This document shows, in pieces, positions 16,266 through 24,278 of a DNA stretch of 33,898 bases. The stretch's first letter is position 1. The number at the start of each line of letters is the position of its first letter. The position numbers were made by a program, and so were the translations under genes. Where the stretch lies: contig JARXAL010000252.1 in assembly GCA_029865835.1 (NCBI GenBank), positions 1 to 33,898 of the forward strand, read 5' to 3'. Source of the DNA: Verrucomicrobiaceae bacterium. GTDB taxonomy: Bacteria > Verrucomicrobiota > Verrucomicrobiia > Verrucomicrobiales > Verrucomicrobiaceae. Below the pieces are notes generated by a model that saw only the letters and a list, made by a program, of their open reading frames with translations, was not told the origin of the DNA and searched no databases.

Positions 16266-17302
16266 GCGAGCAGACGGTCTATCGTGTTACTCCAATCCGG
16301 CGAAATCTGCTCAATAGCATCCCGGGCATTCTCCCCCATCCGCTTCGCGTCAGCAGGATTAGAGATCATCAAGGTTAGCGCCATCGAGACAGACTCCGCA
16401 TCCGGTTCCACAACAAGCCCCGTTTGCCCATGACTCACCAGATCCAAAATGCCTCCCGAATCGCTGCAACAGATCACAGCCTTCGACGCGTAAAACGACT
16501 CCATCGTCACATAGCCGACCGAATCCTCATCGACAGGCAGGTAGGCGCAGGCAAGGGCCCCATTCACGTAGAAAGCAAGACGTTCCCGTGGAATGAATCC
16601 CAGGTCTAGCATCACTCGGTCATGAAGCCCAAGGTCGGCGATCAACTGTTTGAGGCGTGCTCCATCGTCCTCGCTTTCAGGGGGTCCGGCAATGATGAGT
16701 TTACATCCTGAGGGGGCATGCGCCATTGCCTCAACCAGCAGATGCTGCCGCTTCATCAGATTGATACGTCCCCCGGCAAAGATGTAATCACCATAGCCCG
16801 TATTTTGAAAATCGTCTTGGGATGTCACGGGCGGGAGAAGTATCTCCGACGAAAAGCCATTGAACTGACTCAGTCTCGCTTGAGTGATCCTTGAATTCAC
16901 AAACAGGCGTCGGCACGAGGCAAAGCACGCATTGTCAGACGAGACAATGGCATTCCGCACATCATCACTGCACTTGTCCTCGATGAGATTGGTCAGGTTC
17001 GTCCCGCGCAAGTCATAGGCCTGACGGTATTGGTGCAGCAGCCAGAGGGTCTTGTGAGGGTGGTGTATAAGGTACGCCGGGAACTTTAACGCAATGACGC
17101 GGTCCACGTTGTCAATCTGCATCGCCAGGCAACTCAAAATGGAATCGAGAATCTTCTCGGGAGGATCCCACGTGAAAGGCACTCGCACGAGTTCAGCACG
17201 CACGCCCTTGGTCACATTCAACTTTGCCGTAAGGGTGTCCGCTAGCTCCTCCGCGCCGCCCCTCACAAACGGAGCCATGTTGTTCAAAACTAGCACTTTC
17301 AT
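16262..17302 (-). CDS. Glycosyltransferase, GT4 family, tandem paralogue A
   Basis: The 346-residue GT-B glycosyltransferase starts with MKVLVLNNMAPFVRGGAEE, the usual N-terminal loop for GT4 enzymes. Its C-terminal half contains YIFAGGRINLMKRQHLLVEAM, KLIIAGPPES, LGFIPRERLAFYV, and a donor-site stretch around DEDSVGYVTMESFYASKAVI, followed by SDSGGILDLV. Length is normal for the family. It overlaps the downstream GT gene (ATGA) and the upstream paralogue by 4 bp each, so three GT genes form one tight unit. Its similarity to the next gene upstream along the whole length suggests tandem duplication. Donor and acceptor sugars are unknown. Confidence 0.9.
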   Translation of the reverse strand: MKVLVLNNMAPFVRGGAEELADTLTAKLNVTKGVRAELVRVPFTWDPPEKILDSILSCLAMQIDNVDRVIALKFPAYLIHHPHKTLWLLHQYRQAYDLRGTNLTNLIEDKCSDDVRNAIVSSDNACFASCRRLFVNSRITQARLSQFNGFSSEILLPPVTSQDDFQNTGYGDYIFAGGRINLMKRQHLLVEAMAHAPSGCKLIIAGPPESEDDGARLKQLIADLGLHDRVMLDLGFIPRERLAFYVNGALACAYLPVDEDSVGYVTMESFYASKAVICCSDSGGILDLVSHGQTGLVVEPDAESVSMALTLMISNPADAKRMGENARDAIEQISPDWSNTIDRLLA

Positions 17303-18336
17303 GACAGGAGTTGCTCTACAACGTGATCCCAGGTGATGTTCAATTCCCGGACTCTCTCCTCAGCCCGACGACCCATTTCACGCGCCAAATTTCGGTTCTC
17401 ATAGAGTCGGTCAAAACATTCCGCCAGGGCTTCAGGTGTTGGCTCGCACACCAGTCCGTTGTTCTCATGTTCGATGAGTTCGAGAACCCCTCCCGAATCA
17501 TGAGTCGTGATCACCGCCTTCCTCGAGTGACTGGCCTCAAGTGACGGATAACCATACGAATCTTCGTCCAATGGGATGTACAATGCCGCCAGACAATGTG
17601 CAAAAGCTGCGGCCTTTTCTTCCTCTGTAATCCAACAGAGGTTTGTCGTCACCTTTGATTCAAGGCCGTTCTCCCTGACGATCTTTCGCAACTCGTCCGG
17701 GTACTGCTCACTTGAAGCCGCGCCACAGAGTCTCAACTTGACTGGTGTCCGGACATGCTTCATGGCCTCCACTGCCAAATGCTGACGCTTGTGATGTTCG
17801 GCGCGGCAAACATACAGGATTTCATCCCCTAAGGACTGGAATCCAAATCGCTCCGGCTCGAATAAAGGCGGATAGAGCGTCTGACTTTCAATGCCGTTGA
17901 ACTTGCGAAGACGATTGCCGACAACGTTGGAATTCGTGAAGACCTTGCGTGACTCGCTGATCGTCGCGTTGTCCGCCGCCATCAATGCCGCCCTGACCGA
18001 GCGCAGCGCCACATTGTCCGGCCAGGGCCGGTAGGGGTGTTCCCATAGGTCGTAGAATACTCGGATATGGTGAATGAACCACAGAACCTTGTTCTCATGA
18101 GGAAGAACGTAAGAAGGCGGTCGTAGAGCTATCAATCGGTCCGCACTCTTTCCAATCTCCAAAAGACGCAACCCCATCATCTGCTGCACCAGCGTATTCG
18201 GGTCATCCGAGAAAGGCAGATAGATCTCTTCCACTTGATGACCCCGCGTCCTCAGGGTGGCCGCCAGCCATTTCACAATAAATCGTCCTCCACCGTCAAC
18301 GAAGGGCACAATGGTCGAACAGATGGCGACTTTCAT
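17299..18336 (-). CDS. Glycosyltransferase, GT4 family, tandem paralogue B
   Basis: The 345-residue GT-B protein starts at MKVAICSTIVPFVDGGG. The frame stays open further upstream to 18717, but that part is a shadow of the aminotransferase gene, and the family N-terminus fixes the ATG at 18336. The C-terminal domain shows ILYVCRAEHHKRQHLAVEAM, VKLRLCGAASS, and IPLDEDSYGYPSLEASHSRKAVI followed by HDSGGVLELI; these match paralogue A position by position. It begins one base after the aminotransferase stop and overlaps paralogue A by 4 bp. The two paralogues may add the same sugar twice or consecutive related sugars, which is inferred. Confidence 0.9.
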   Translation of the reverse strand: MKVAICSTIVPFVDGGGRFIVKWLAATLRTRGHQVEEIYLPFSDDPNTLVQQMMGLRLLEIGKSADRLIALRPPSYVLPHENKVLWFIHHIRVFYDLWEHPYRPWPDNVALRSVRAALMAADNATISESRKVFTNSNVVGNRLRKFNGIESQTLYPPLFEPERFGFQSLGDEILYVCRAEHHKRQHLAVEAMKHVRTPVKLRLCGAASSEQYPDELRKIVRENGLESKVTTNLCWITEEEKAAAFAHCLAALYIPLDEDSYGYPSLEASHSRKAVITTHDSGGVLELIEHENNGLVCEPTPEALAECFDRLYENRNLAREMGRRAEERVRELNITWDHVVEQLLS

Positions 18337-18337
18337 T

Positions 18338-19516
18338 TTACTGGCTGCAACGCTCAATGGCCTCACAAAGAATCTGAGCAATCCAAACTTGGTCCTCTTC
18401 CGAAAGCTTTTCGTGTGTCGGCAAACAAATGCCGGATTCAGAAAGCCGGGTTGAAACCGGCACTCCCCCTGCTTGATCAAGATAGGGGGGCATTGCATTG
18501 GCCGGATAAAACACTGGGCGGGTCTCAATCCCATGATGATCCATGTACTCAACCACAGCGTCACGACGGTCCGCACTAATGCCCTTAATGAAGACCACAT
18601 ACATCCAATACACATGATGCGCCCATGGTGCCACCTGAGGCAGTTGCAAACGGTCAGTGGCAGTCTCAAGCAACCGATTGTAGTTCGCGGCCACTTTTTG
18701 TCGGGCCTCGAGAGCAACCCCCACTCGTTCCATCTGCGCCAATCCGATGGCAGCGACGATGTTCGTCATGCGGTAATTGAATCCCACGACGAGGTGCCAG
18801 TAACGTCTGCATGGATCCATTCCCTGCCCCCGATACAATCGCAGTCTCGCTGCCAGTTCATCACTGTCACAAGTAATCATCCCCCCTTCACCCGTAGTGA
18901 TGATCTTATTGCCGTAAAAGCTGAACGTCGCGCAGTCCGCCAGACTGCCAACGCTGCGTTCTTTGTATCTTGACCCGTGTGCCTGGGCTGCGTCCTCAAC
19001 AACCCAAAGCCCTCTGGTCAAGGCAATCTGGTTCAGTGCATCCATATCCGCCGGGTGCCCGAAGAGATGAACCGCTATGATCCCCTTGCACTTGGAGCTG
19101 ACCTTACTCTCAAGAGAGTCAGGCGACATCGAAAGGGTCAAGGGATCGCAGTCCACAAAAATCGGCTTCGCCCCGCAATAGCGAACGGCATTGGCAGTCG
19201 CAATATAAGTCAATGCCGGCACGAGTACTTCATCCCCCTCCTTTAAACCCATGCCTACGAGAGCGAGATGCAAGGCCGTCGTTCCGTTACTACAAGCGAT
19301 CGCATGTTTGCTCCCGGTGAACTCTGCGAATCGCTGCTCAAACGCCGTGATGTATTTCCCTGCTGAGGATATCCAGGTGCTCTCAATGCACTCGGCGACC
19401 ATGGCCATGGTTTGCTCACCCAAAACGGGTGCGGCCACAGGAATGCGATGTCTGATGGGGCTCAAGGTGCTGTTAAAAAAGTGTCTTGAGATTCTTTCCT
19501 CGTGCCATGAGAACAT
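18338..19516 (-). CDS. DegT/DnrJ/EryC1/StrS-type sugar aminotransferase
   Basis: This is a PLP-dependent enzyme of 392 residues that converts a keto-sugar nucleotide to an amino sugar. Family marks are SNGTTALHLAL near 76-86, EVLVPALTYIATANAV near 96-111, VEDAAQAHGSRY near 173-184, and FSFYGNKIITTGEGGM near 199-213, where Lys204 binds PLP, then NYRMTNIVAAIGLAQM. The best matches by memory are PglE/PseC-like 4-aminotransferases. The ATG at 19516 gives a 44-bp overlap with the FkbM gene; homologues usually start just before IPVAAPVLG, so a shorter TTG start near residue 18 is possible. The NeuD/PglD-like acyltransferase two genes upstream would acylate the new amine. The dehydratase making the keto-sugar is not in the window. 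Confidence 0.92.
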   Translation of the reverse strand: MFSWHEERISRHFFNSTLSPIRHRIPVAAPVLGEQTMAMVAECIESTWISSAGKYITAFEQRFAEFTGSKHAIACSNGTTALHLALVGMGLKEGDEVLVPALTYIATANAVRYCGAKPIFVDCDPLTLSMSPDSLESKVSSKCKGIIAVHLFGHPADMDALNQIALTRGLWVVEDAAQAHGSRYKERSVGSLADCATFSFYGNKIITTGEGGMITCDSDELAARLRLYRGQGMDPCRRYWHLVVGFNYRMTNIVAAIGLAQMERVGVALEARQKVAANYNRLLETATDRLQLPQVAPWAHHVYWMYVVFIKGISADRRDAVVEYMDHHGIETRPVFYPANAMPPYLDQAGGVPVSTRLSESGICLPTHEKLSEEDQVWIAQILCEAIERCSQ

Positions 19517-20570
19517 TGGTTGTCTCCAAAAGTATCAAGTCATCGAACGAGGCTCTTCGCAGATCGCCTGAGGGTTCTTCGACGACGAACACCTCCAGGC
19601 CATGTTCTTGACAAAAGGCTTTCCAATCAGCCACCTGAGCACCTGGCCGGCTCAGGTGAGTCGCGTAAAATGAAGCCACCACACACCCATCAGGACTCCT
19701 CGCCAAAAGCTGGCGCATCCCTGCGAAAACCTCCAGTTCCGCTCCGTCCACATTCACTTTGACCAAATCAACTGCCGGCACCTCCGCCAAAACATCGTCG
19801 AGTGCCACCACCTGAACCTCGCTCATGGCAGTCGCACTTGGCGGAAAAATCGTGCCATCGTGCCCGCCGTTCGGAAACAACGGATATGGGGCCATTCCAG
19901 AGGCGGTTCCAACAAAGTTTGGATACACTTTGACTTGGGTTCCAAGGCCATTCTGAGTCACGTTCTGTCTCAGACATTCCGCAGTCTCAGGAACGGCTTC
20001 AAAAGCATGCACCTTTCCTTTTCGGCCTACACACCGTCCCGCAGCGATCGAGTGCATTCCAATATGCGCACCGACCTCGACAAATGTCATCCCTTCCTCC
20101 AGATATCGTTCAATGAAGCACCTCAGACCCGGCTCAAGTTCCCTGCTGTCGATCAAGGCACCCAGCAATACGGGGTCACGCCTGTCGCAGATCATGTATC
20201 CGACGGTAGTTCTTACGAGTGCGCGACTGGAATCCAAAGGAAACGCAAAACGGCTCGACACAAATTCATTCCGATCTGCAAACGAAACTGCCAGTGAATC
20301 CATTTTCTCGCGCAATGCCGTTTGGAGGGCGCATAACAAATCCAAGTTGTCCGCAATTGATCGGGAATGCTCAATCAGACGTGTTTTCATCTCGTTAGCA
20401 TTGGCCCGAATCGCTTTGTTCTGAATCTCAAATGAGGCGTCCAGGTCCGATCTGAGACTCGCCAAGAGCGACTTTCTTTGCACCAAATGCGCTTGGTCCA
20501 AGTGCAGCCTGAGGTGCTTCGTAAACGGTCGCGCAAGAGCCGTCGCTAGTTTCTGAAGGATGGATGCCAT
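19473..20570 (-). CDS. FkbM-family methyltransferase with helical N-terminal extension
   Basis: The 365-residue protein has two parts. Residues 1 to about 105 are charged and helical, with a look of coiled coil. Residues about 140-340 form an FkbM-type SAM methyltransferase: MTFVEVGAHIGMHS near 161-173 is the SAM-binding loop (variant of the usual VDVGANIG), KVHAFEAVPET near 186-196 is strand 2 with its acidic residue, and VDLVKVNVDGAELEVFAGM is the conserved late motif. FkbM enzymes O-methylate hydroxyls, often on sugars of exported glycans. A GTG or other start at 20609 would add 13 residues; the ATG at 20570 is preferred. It lies between the NeuD-like and DegT genes, with 110 bp upstream and 44 bp of overlap downstream. 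Confidence 0.85.
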   Translation of the reverse strand: MASILQKLATALARPFTKHLRLHLDQAHLVQRKSLLASLRSDLDASFEIQNKAIRANANEMKTRLIEHSRSIADNLDLLCALQTALREKMDSLAVSFADRNEFVSSRFAFPLDSSRALVRTTVGYMICDRRDPVLLGALIDSRELEPGLRCFIERYLEEGMTFVEVGAHIGMHSIAAGRCVGRKGKVHAFEAVPETAECLRQNVTQNGLGTQVKVYPNFVGTASGMAPYPLFPNGGHDGTIFPPSATAMSEVQVVALDDVLAEVPAVDLVKVNVDGAELEVFAGMRQLLARSPDGCVVASFYATHLSRPGAQVADWKAFCQEHGLEVFVVEEPSGDLRRASFDDLILLETTNVLMARGKNLKTLF

Positions 20571-20680
20571 GAAGCTTGAACCAGAAATCCCAATTGGGGT
20601 CCAGAGCAAAAGCTATGGAGGGTTTCCCACCGTGTCAAAGAGATACGTCGCTCCAAACGCGCCCAGAACGATCACACCTT

Positions 20681-21346
20681 TTACAAGTACGACTCTCCTG
20701 GCACACGTTCACGCACAAAGCGGCACGGCTGACCGAAACACACTGAATATCCCGGCACGTCCTGCATCACGATGGCTCCGGCCCCCACGACCGAATGCTC
20801 GCCGATGACGATATCCTGTTTAACCATCGCACCAATGCACACGGCACTGTAGGCACCCACCCGCACATTTCCGCCGAGTACGGCTCCTGGCGCAAGACTT
20901 GAAAAGTCGCCCAAGCTCGAATCATGATCCAAAGACGCATTCGTGTTGACGATGCAGAAGCGACCAATCCTCGCGTCGCTGTTCACCACAGCTCCCGCCA
21001 TGATCACCGACCCTTCAGAGATCGCCACCCCCCGGGCGATGCTTGAGTCGGGATGAACAGCGGTCGCAAACTGAAAGTCAGGACATAGGGATAGGATTTT
21101 TCTCCGAATACGGTCGCGGAGAAAATTGTCACCCACGGCAATGATGCCATAATGCACTTCCTGTTCTCGGACAATTCGCGGCAAGTCGTCATCCTGGCCT
21201 AAGACGGTGCATCCAAAGACCTGGTTGGTGACTGCGGCTTGGCTGCCACTTATCACACCAACGATGTCCCAAAGCCGCGTCTTCTCCAAGACATCGATCA
21301 CAACCCTCGCATGTCCGGCTGCACCAAAAACGACGATTCTTTTCAT
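20681..21346 (-). CDS. NeuD/PglD-family sugar N- or O-acyltransferase (left-handed beta-helix)
   Basis: The 221-residue protein begins with KRIVVFGAAGHARVVIDVLE, the Rossmann-like nucleotide-sugar domain of the NeuD/PglD family. From about residue 97 it shows hexapeptide repeats of a left-handed beta-helix (SSIARGVAISEGSVIMAGAV and further). NTNASLDHDSS near 134-144 holds His141, corresponding to the catalytic His of PglD. It ends with PCRFVRERVP, another family mark. Such enzymes use acetyl-CoA, or other acyl-CoA or acyl-ACP, to acylate an amino sugar nucleotide. With the DegT aminotransferase it forms a PglE/PglD-like pair. The ATG at 21346 is chosen over an upstream start at 21370. Confidence 0.9.
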   Translation of the reverse strand: MKRIVVFGAAGHARVVIDVLEKTRLWDIVGVISGSQAAVTNQVFGCTVLGQDDDLPRIVREQEVHYGIIAVGDNFLRDRIRRKILSLCPDFQFATAVHPDSSIARGVAISEGSVIMAGAVVNSDARIGRFCIVNTNASLDHDSSLGDFSSLAPGAVLGGNVRVGAYSAVCIGAMVKQDIVIGEHSVVGAGAIVMQDVPGYSVCFGQPCRFVRERVPGESYL

Positions 21347-21373
21347 AGTGAGTTTGAGTCGATATTGCACAGC

Positions 21374-21937
21374 CTAATGTCCGTTTCGTCTTGCCAGCAG
21401 CGTTTCCCACTTCACCGCCAGACGCTTCAGCCCGGTACTCAGCGGGAGCGCCTGCATCTCCGCCGGCGTAAACCACCTCAACTCGTGGCTCTCCTCACTA
21501 AGAGTGAACGCCGCATTCTCAGGCGCAATCAACATCCAACGAACATCATAATGAAAGTGCTCCGGCTCCAAACCATGCGCCGGTATCTCGTGAATATCCA
21601 AATCAAACGGCCTCGCCGAAGCCAGAATCAAGCCAGCAATCCCCGACTCCTCCAATGCTTCTTTTCGCGCCACGCCCAATACATCCTCATCCCCATCGCA
21701 GTGGCCCCCAAACTGCAACCATCGATCCAGCTTACGATGGTGGTGAAGAAGCACCTTTGTTCCATCCGCAGAAACAACCAGGGCACTCCCGGTGAAATGA
21801 GCCGGGAAGCATTTCCGCTCAAAACAATCCGCACCACTGTCGATGAGTTGGACCATCTTCTCTCGGAACTCGATCTCTGACAAACGATCCGACAGATCAA
21901 GGGCAGCGAGTTGGTCTCGGAATTCAGCGCGTGTCAT
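21374..21937 (-). CDS. Nudix hydrolase
   Basis: The 187-residue protein contains a full Nudix box at about 78-100: GHCDGDEDVLGVARKEALEE then SGI. It fits G-x5-E-x7-REUxEE-x-GU with Lys92 in place of the usual Arg. Glu93, Glu96 and Glu97 are the expected metal ligands. Such enzymes cleave nucleoside diphosphates linked to another group, for example NDP-sugars or oxidised nucleotides. The N-terminal 48 residues are helical; the substrate is not evident. It lies 27 bp upstream of the NeuD-like gene, on the same strand, and could be co-transcribed with the glycan genes, although codon use looks more like that of the genes to its right. Confidence 0.9.
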   Translation of the reverse strand: MTRAEFRDQLAALDLSDRLSEIEFREKMVQLIDSGADCFERKCFPAHFTGSALVVSADGTKVLLHHHRKLDRWLQFGGHCDGDEDVLGVARKEALEESGIAGLILASARPFDLDIHEIPAHGLEPEHFHYDVRWMLIAPENAAFTLSEESHELRWFTPAEMQALPLSTGLKRLAVKWETLLARRNGH

Positions 21938-21998
21938 CGTCGGGCATCGTACTCGAGAGCCTCACGCCCCGCAACAGGTCGATTCTCGGCTCACAGAC

Positions 21999-22343
21999 TC
22001 AATCCTCAAACTCATCCGCCGGATCAAACGGCGGCATCGGGATGTTGATGATCCTCAGATTCCCCACCGCCCGGTGCCTGCATCCTGGCCGAATCATCAC
22101 CGTCGTAAGCGGCTTCAACGGAATGATCTCTCCATCCGCCTCCAGGTGCCCCTCCCCCTCCAGCACCACGTAAATCTCGGTCATCTTCTTGTGATAATGC
22201 ACCCGGCTATCCTGGCAAATGTCAGTCAAATGCACCGTCGCCAAAGTGTTCCATGACTCCCCAAATGCCCGCCTCGCCTGCCCGCACGGACAAGCCACCG
22301 GATCAATCTCGTCCAACTGAGCTACAGCAAAGTTCCTCTCCAT
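21999..22343 (-). CDS. Small cupin-domain protein
   Basis: The 114-residue protein is a single cupin barrel. VHYHKKMTEIYVVLEGEG near 48-65 is cupin motif 1, with His49, His51 and Glu56 as metal ligands, and PGCRHRAVG near 86-94 is motif 2 with His90. Single-domain cupins of this kind include sugar isomerases, dioxygenases and sensors, and no specific role can be named. CPCGQARRAF near 18-27 is an N-terminal Cys-containing segment. It lies 9 bp downstream of the polyprenyl synthetase fusion gene and 61 bp upstream of the Nudix gene, all on the minus strand, so they probably form one operon. Confidence 0.85.
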   Translation of the reverse strand: MERNFAVAQLDEIDPVACPCGQARRAFGESWNTLATVHLTDICQDSRVHYHKKMTEIYVVLEGEGHLEADGEIIPLKPLTTVMIRPGCRHRAVGNLRIINIPMPPFDPADEFED

Positions 22344-22352
22344 GGTCTTCCC

Positions 22353-24140
22353 TCAATCTTTCGCCTGTTCCACCTCAATCACCACCTTCGGCTGCAAATG
22401 CGCCGCAGCAGCAGCCGCCGCAGCCCGCGCTTCCGGCGTGATCTGCACTTCAAACTCCCGGCACCAGCCCTTGATCTCCAACTCGTTGAAGATCTTCCCA
22501 ATCACCCGCCGCAGCAGCCCTTTCAAATTCGGCAACTCCACTTCCTGCAAGCTCCGAATCGCCGCCTCCTTGTAGCTCTCCAGCAAACTCATCGACTTCT
22601 CATGCGCCCCGCTCGCCTCGGCCCAAGCCCGAATTGTCGGCTTGTCCGGCAGCACCTCCGCTTGGCCGCTCCACAGCGCCTCCATCACCTCATTCACTTC
22701 CCCCTGCCCCTTCTCCCTCAACAGCGCCAAAATGATGCTCGGGCGAATCGACACATTGTTGTCCGCTGCCGAATCATCGCCCAGGTCATCCAAGTCATCG
22801 CGGATCTGATACGCAATCCCCAAGTTCTCCGAATACTGATGCAGCACCTCCTCCACCTCATCCAATCGCCCCGCCATCGCAGCACCCACCTTCAATGCCA
22901 CTTCAAAAGCGGGCGCTGTCTTGCTGCGGAAAATTTCCAGAACCTGCCTCGATGCCAGTGGCGTCGGATGATTGTTCCAAAGCAACTCCGCTCCCTGTCC
23001 CCGACACAACTCCCTTTGCCCCTCTGCCGCCACCTTCAACGTCGCCGCACGAATCCCGCTCGACGCTTCGCTGTCCGCCAACCATCGATACCCCTCGCCA
23101 ATCAACAAATCTCCCACATTCAGCGCCACCGGAATCCCATACTCCGTATGCAGCGTCGCCTCGCCGTAGCGCTGCGCATCATTGTCCTCAATGTCATCGT
23201 GAATCAGCGACGCCTTGTGAAACGCCTCCACAGCAATCGCTGCCCGTTTCACCGTGTCAGAAATCGGCGCTTCCGGATCCTCTCTCAGCGCCTGATACGC
23301 CGCCACACACAAAAACGGCCTCCAGCGCTTCCCCGCCCGCGCCAGCCACTCCCGTCCAATCTCCTCCGTCTGATCCCCCGGCGCACCCAAAAGAGCATCC
23401 AGCATCGGCCGCTCAAACCACGTCTTCACCTCATCGTGCAGCGCGTTCAAATTCAATCGCCGCGTCTTATCGTCACTGGTAAGATGAATGTAATCCCACA
23501 CCCAATCGATATCGACCGTGGTATCAATGCAGTCATCCTGCAACAAAGGCACCGCCACCGCCGGAATCGCCGCCGCCTCCACATACGGAAACGTCCGCTC
23601 CAAAACCGACAAACAAGAGATCCCCACGATAGCTTCAATCTGCCCCGTCTGGATCAGCGACATCACAATCGCACTCCCCTCCGCCACCAGCACCGCATAC
23701 CCTAACTTCTCCGCTTCATTCTGAAAATCCTGAATCGAACACAACCCGCACTGCTTGCACAAAAGTCCAAACTCATCAAAAGGCGCCGGACACTTGCTCT
23801 CCACACGCAGACACTTCGGCATCAACAGCAGTCGCTTCTCAAAGGGCACCGTCGCCAACGACTCTCGCCAAGTCTCATTCGCCAGCAACACCCCCACGTA
23901 ATCCCGATACAACCGATCAATGCCATGCCTCTCTAAAATCGTGTCCGTATGGCCCTGCAACTCATCCATCGGCACTGGCGGCACCAACTTCGTCTCTTCA
24001 GCATAAGCCCGCACCTGCGCCAGGATTCGATCTCGATCCGGTTTCGTCTGAGGAATGTTTTTCTTCGGCTGTCGAACACCACGAGTGGTGCCCGGAACAG
24101 GTGGAGGAAGCGGGGCAGATCGAACGGCTACAGTGGACAT
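22353..24140 (-). CDS. DUF116 domain fused to a polyprenyl (isoprenyl diphosphate) synthetase
   Basis: The 595-residue protein has two recognisable halves. Residues about 60-215 match DUF116: PKCLR, then Cys117 in SKCPAPFDEFG, then LLCKQCGLCSI (Cys128, Cys131, Cys134), then GYAVLVAEGSAIVM; the clustered cysteines suggest a metal site. Residues about 260-560 are a trans-isoprenyl diphosphate synthase: GKRWRPFLC near 270-278, the first Asp-rich motif DDIED at 315-319 and the second, RDDLDD, near 447-452. The enzyme condenses isopentenyl diphosphate onto an allylic chain; product length cannot be told. The C-terminus contains an alanine run. The ATG at 24140 is preferred to 24197. It could supply quinone side chains or a polyprenyl carrier. 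What the DUF116 half does is not known. Confidence 0.87.
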   Translation of the reverse strand: MSTVAVRSAPLPPPVPGTTRGVRQPKKNIPQTKPDRDRILAQVRAYAEETKLVPPVPMDELQGHTDTILERHGIDRLYRDYVGVLLANETWRESLATVPFEKRLLLMPKCLRVESKCPAPFDEFGLLCKQCGLCSIQDFQNEAEKLGYAVLVAEGSAIVMSLIQTGQIEAIVGISCLSVLERTFPYVEAAAIPAVAVPLLQDDCIDTTVDIDWVWDYIHLTSDDKTRRLNLNALHDEVKTWFERPMLDALLGAPGDQTEEIGREWLARAGKRWRPFLCVAAYQALREDPEAPISDTVKRAAIAVEAFHKASLIHDDIEDNDAQRYGEATLHTEYGIPVALNVGDLLIGEGYRWLADSEASSGIRAATLKVAAEGQRELCRGQGAELLWNNHPTPLASRQVLEIFRSKTAPAFEVALKVGAAMAGRLDEVEEVLHQYSENLGIAYQIRDDLDDLGDDSAADNNVSIRPSIILALLREKGQGEVNEVMEALWSGQAEVLPDKPTIRAWAEASGAHEKSMSLLESYKEAAIRSLQEVELPNLKGLLRRVIGKIFNELEIKGWCREFEVQITPEARAAAAAAAAHLQPKVVIEVEQAKD

Positions 24141-24278
24141 TTTTGAGGGTTGGCGCGTTGTTGAAAGACTCACGAGACTAATGGCAGTTCCGACCAATGA
24201 AAAGCCCTGAAACTCGCCACAGAATAAACCGCCTCAGCACCTGAAAGTCTTGCAGCAAATGCAATCCCTTCCCGCTCC

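Noticed and set aside
18337-18717. N-terminal 127 residues of the longest frame for glycosyltransferase paralogue B
   Set aside because: This part is the aminotransferase gene in another frame; the family N-terminus starts at 18336.
22380-22440. Alanine-codon repeat near the end of the polyprenyl synthetase gene as a mobile or regulatory repeat
   Set aside because: It is a short in-frame alanine run at the protein C-terminus with mixed codons, best seen as low-complexity coding sequence.
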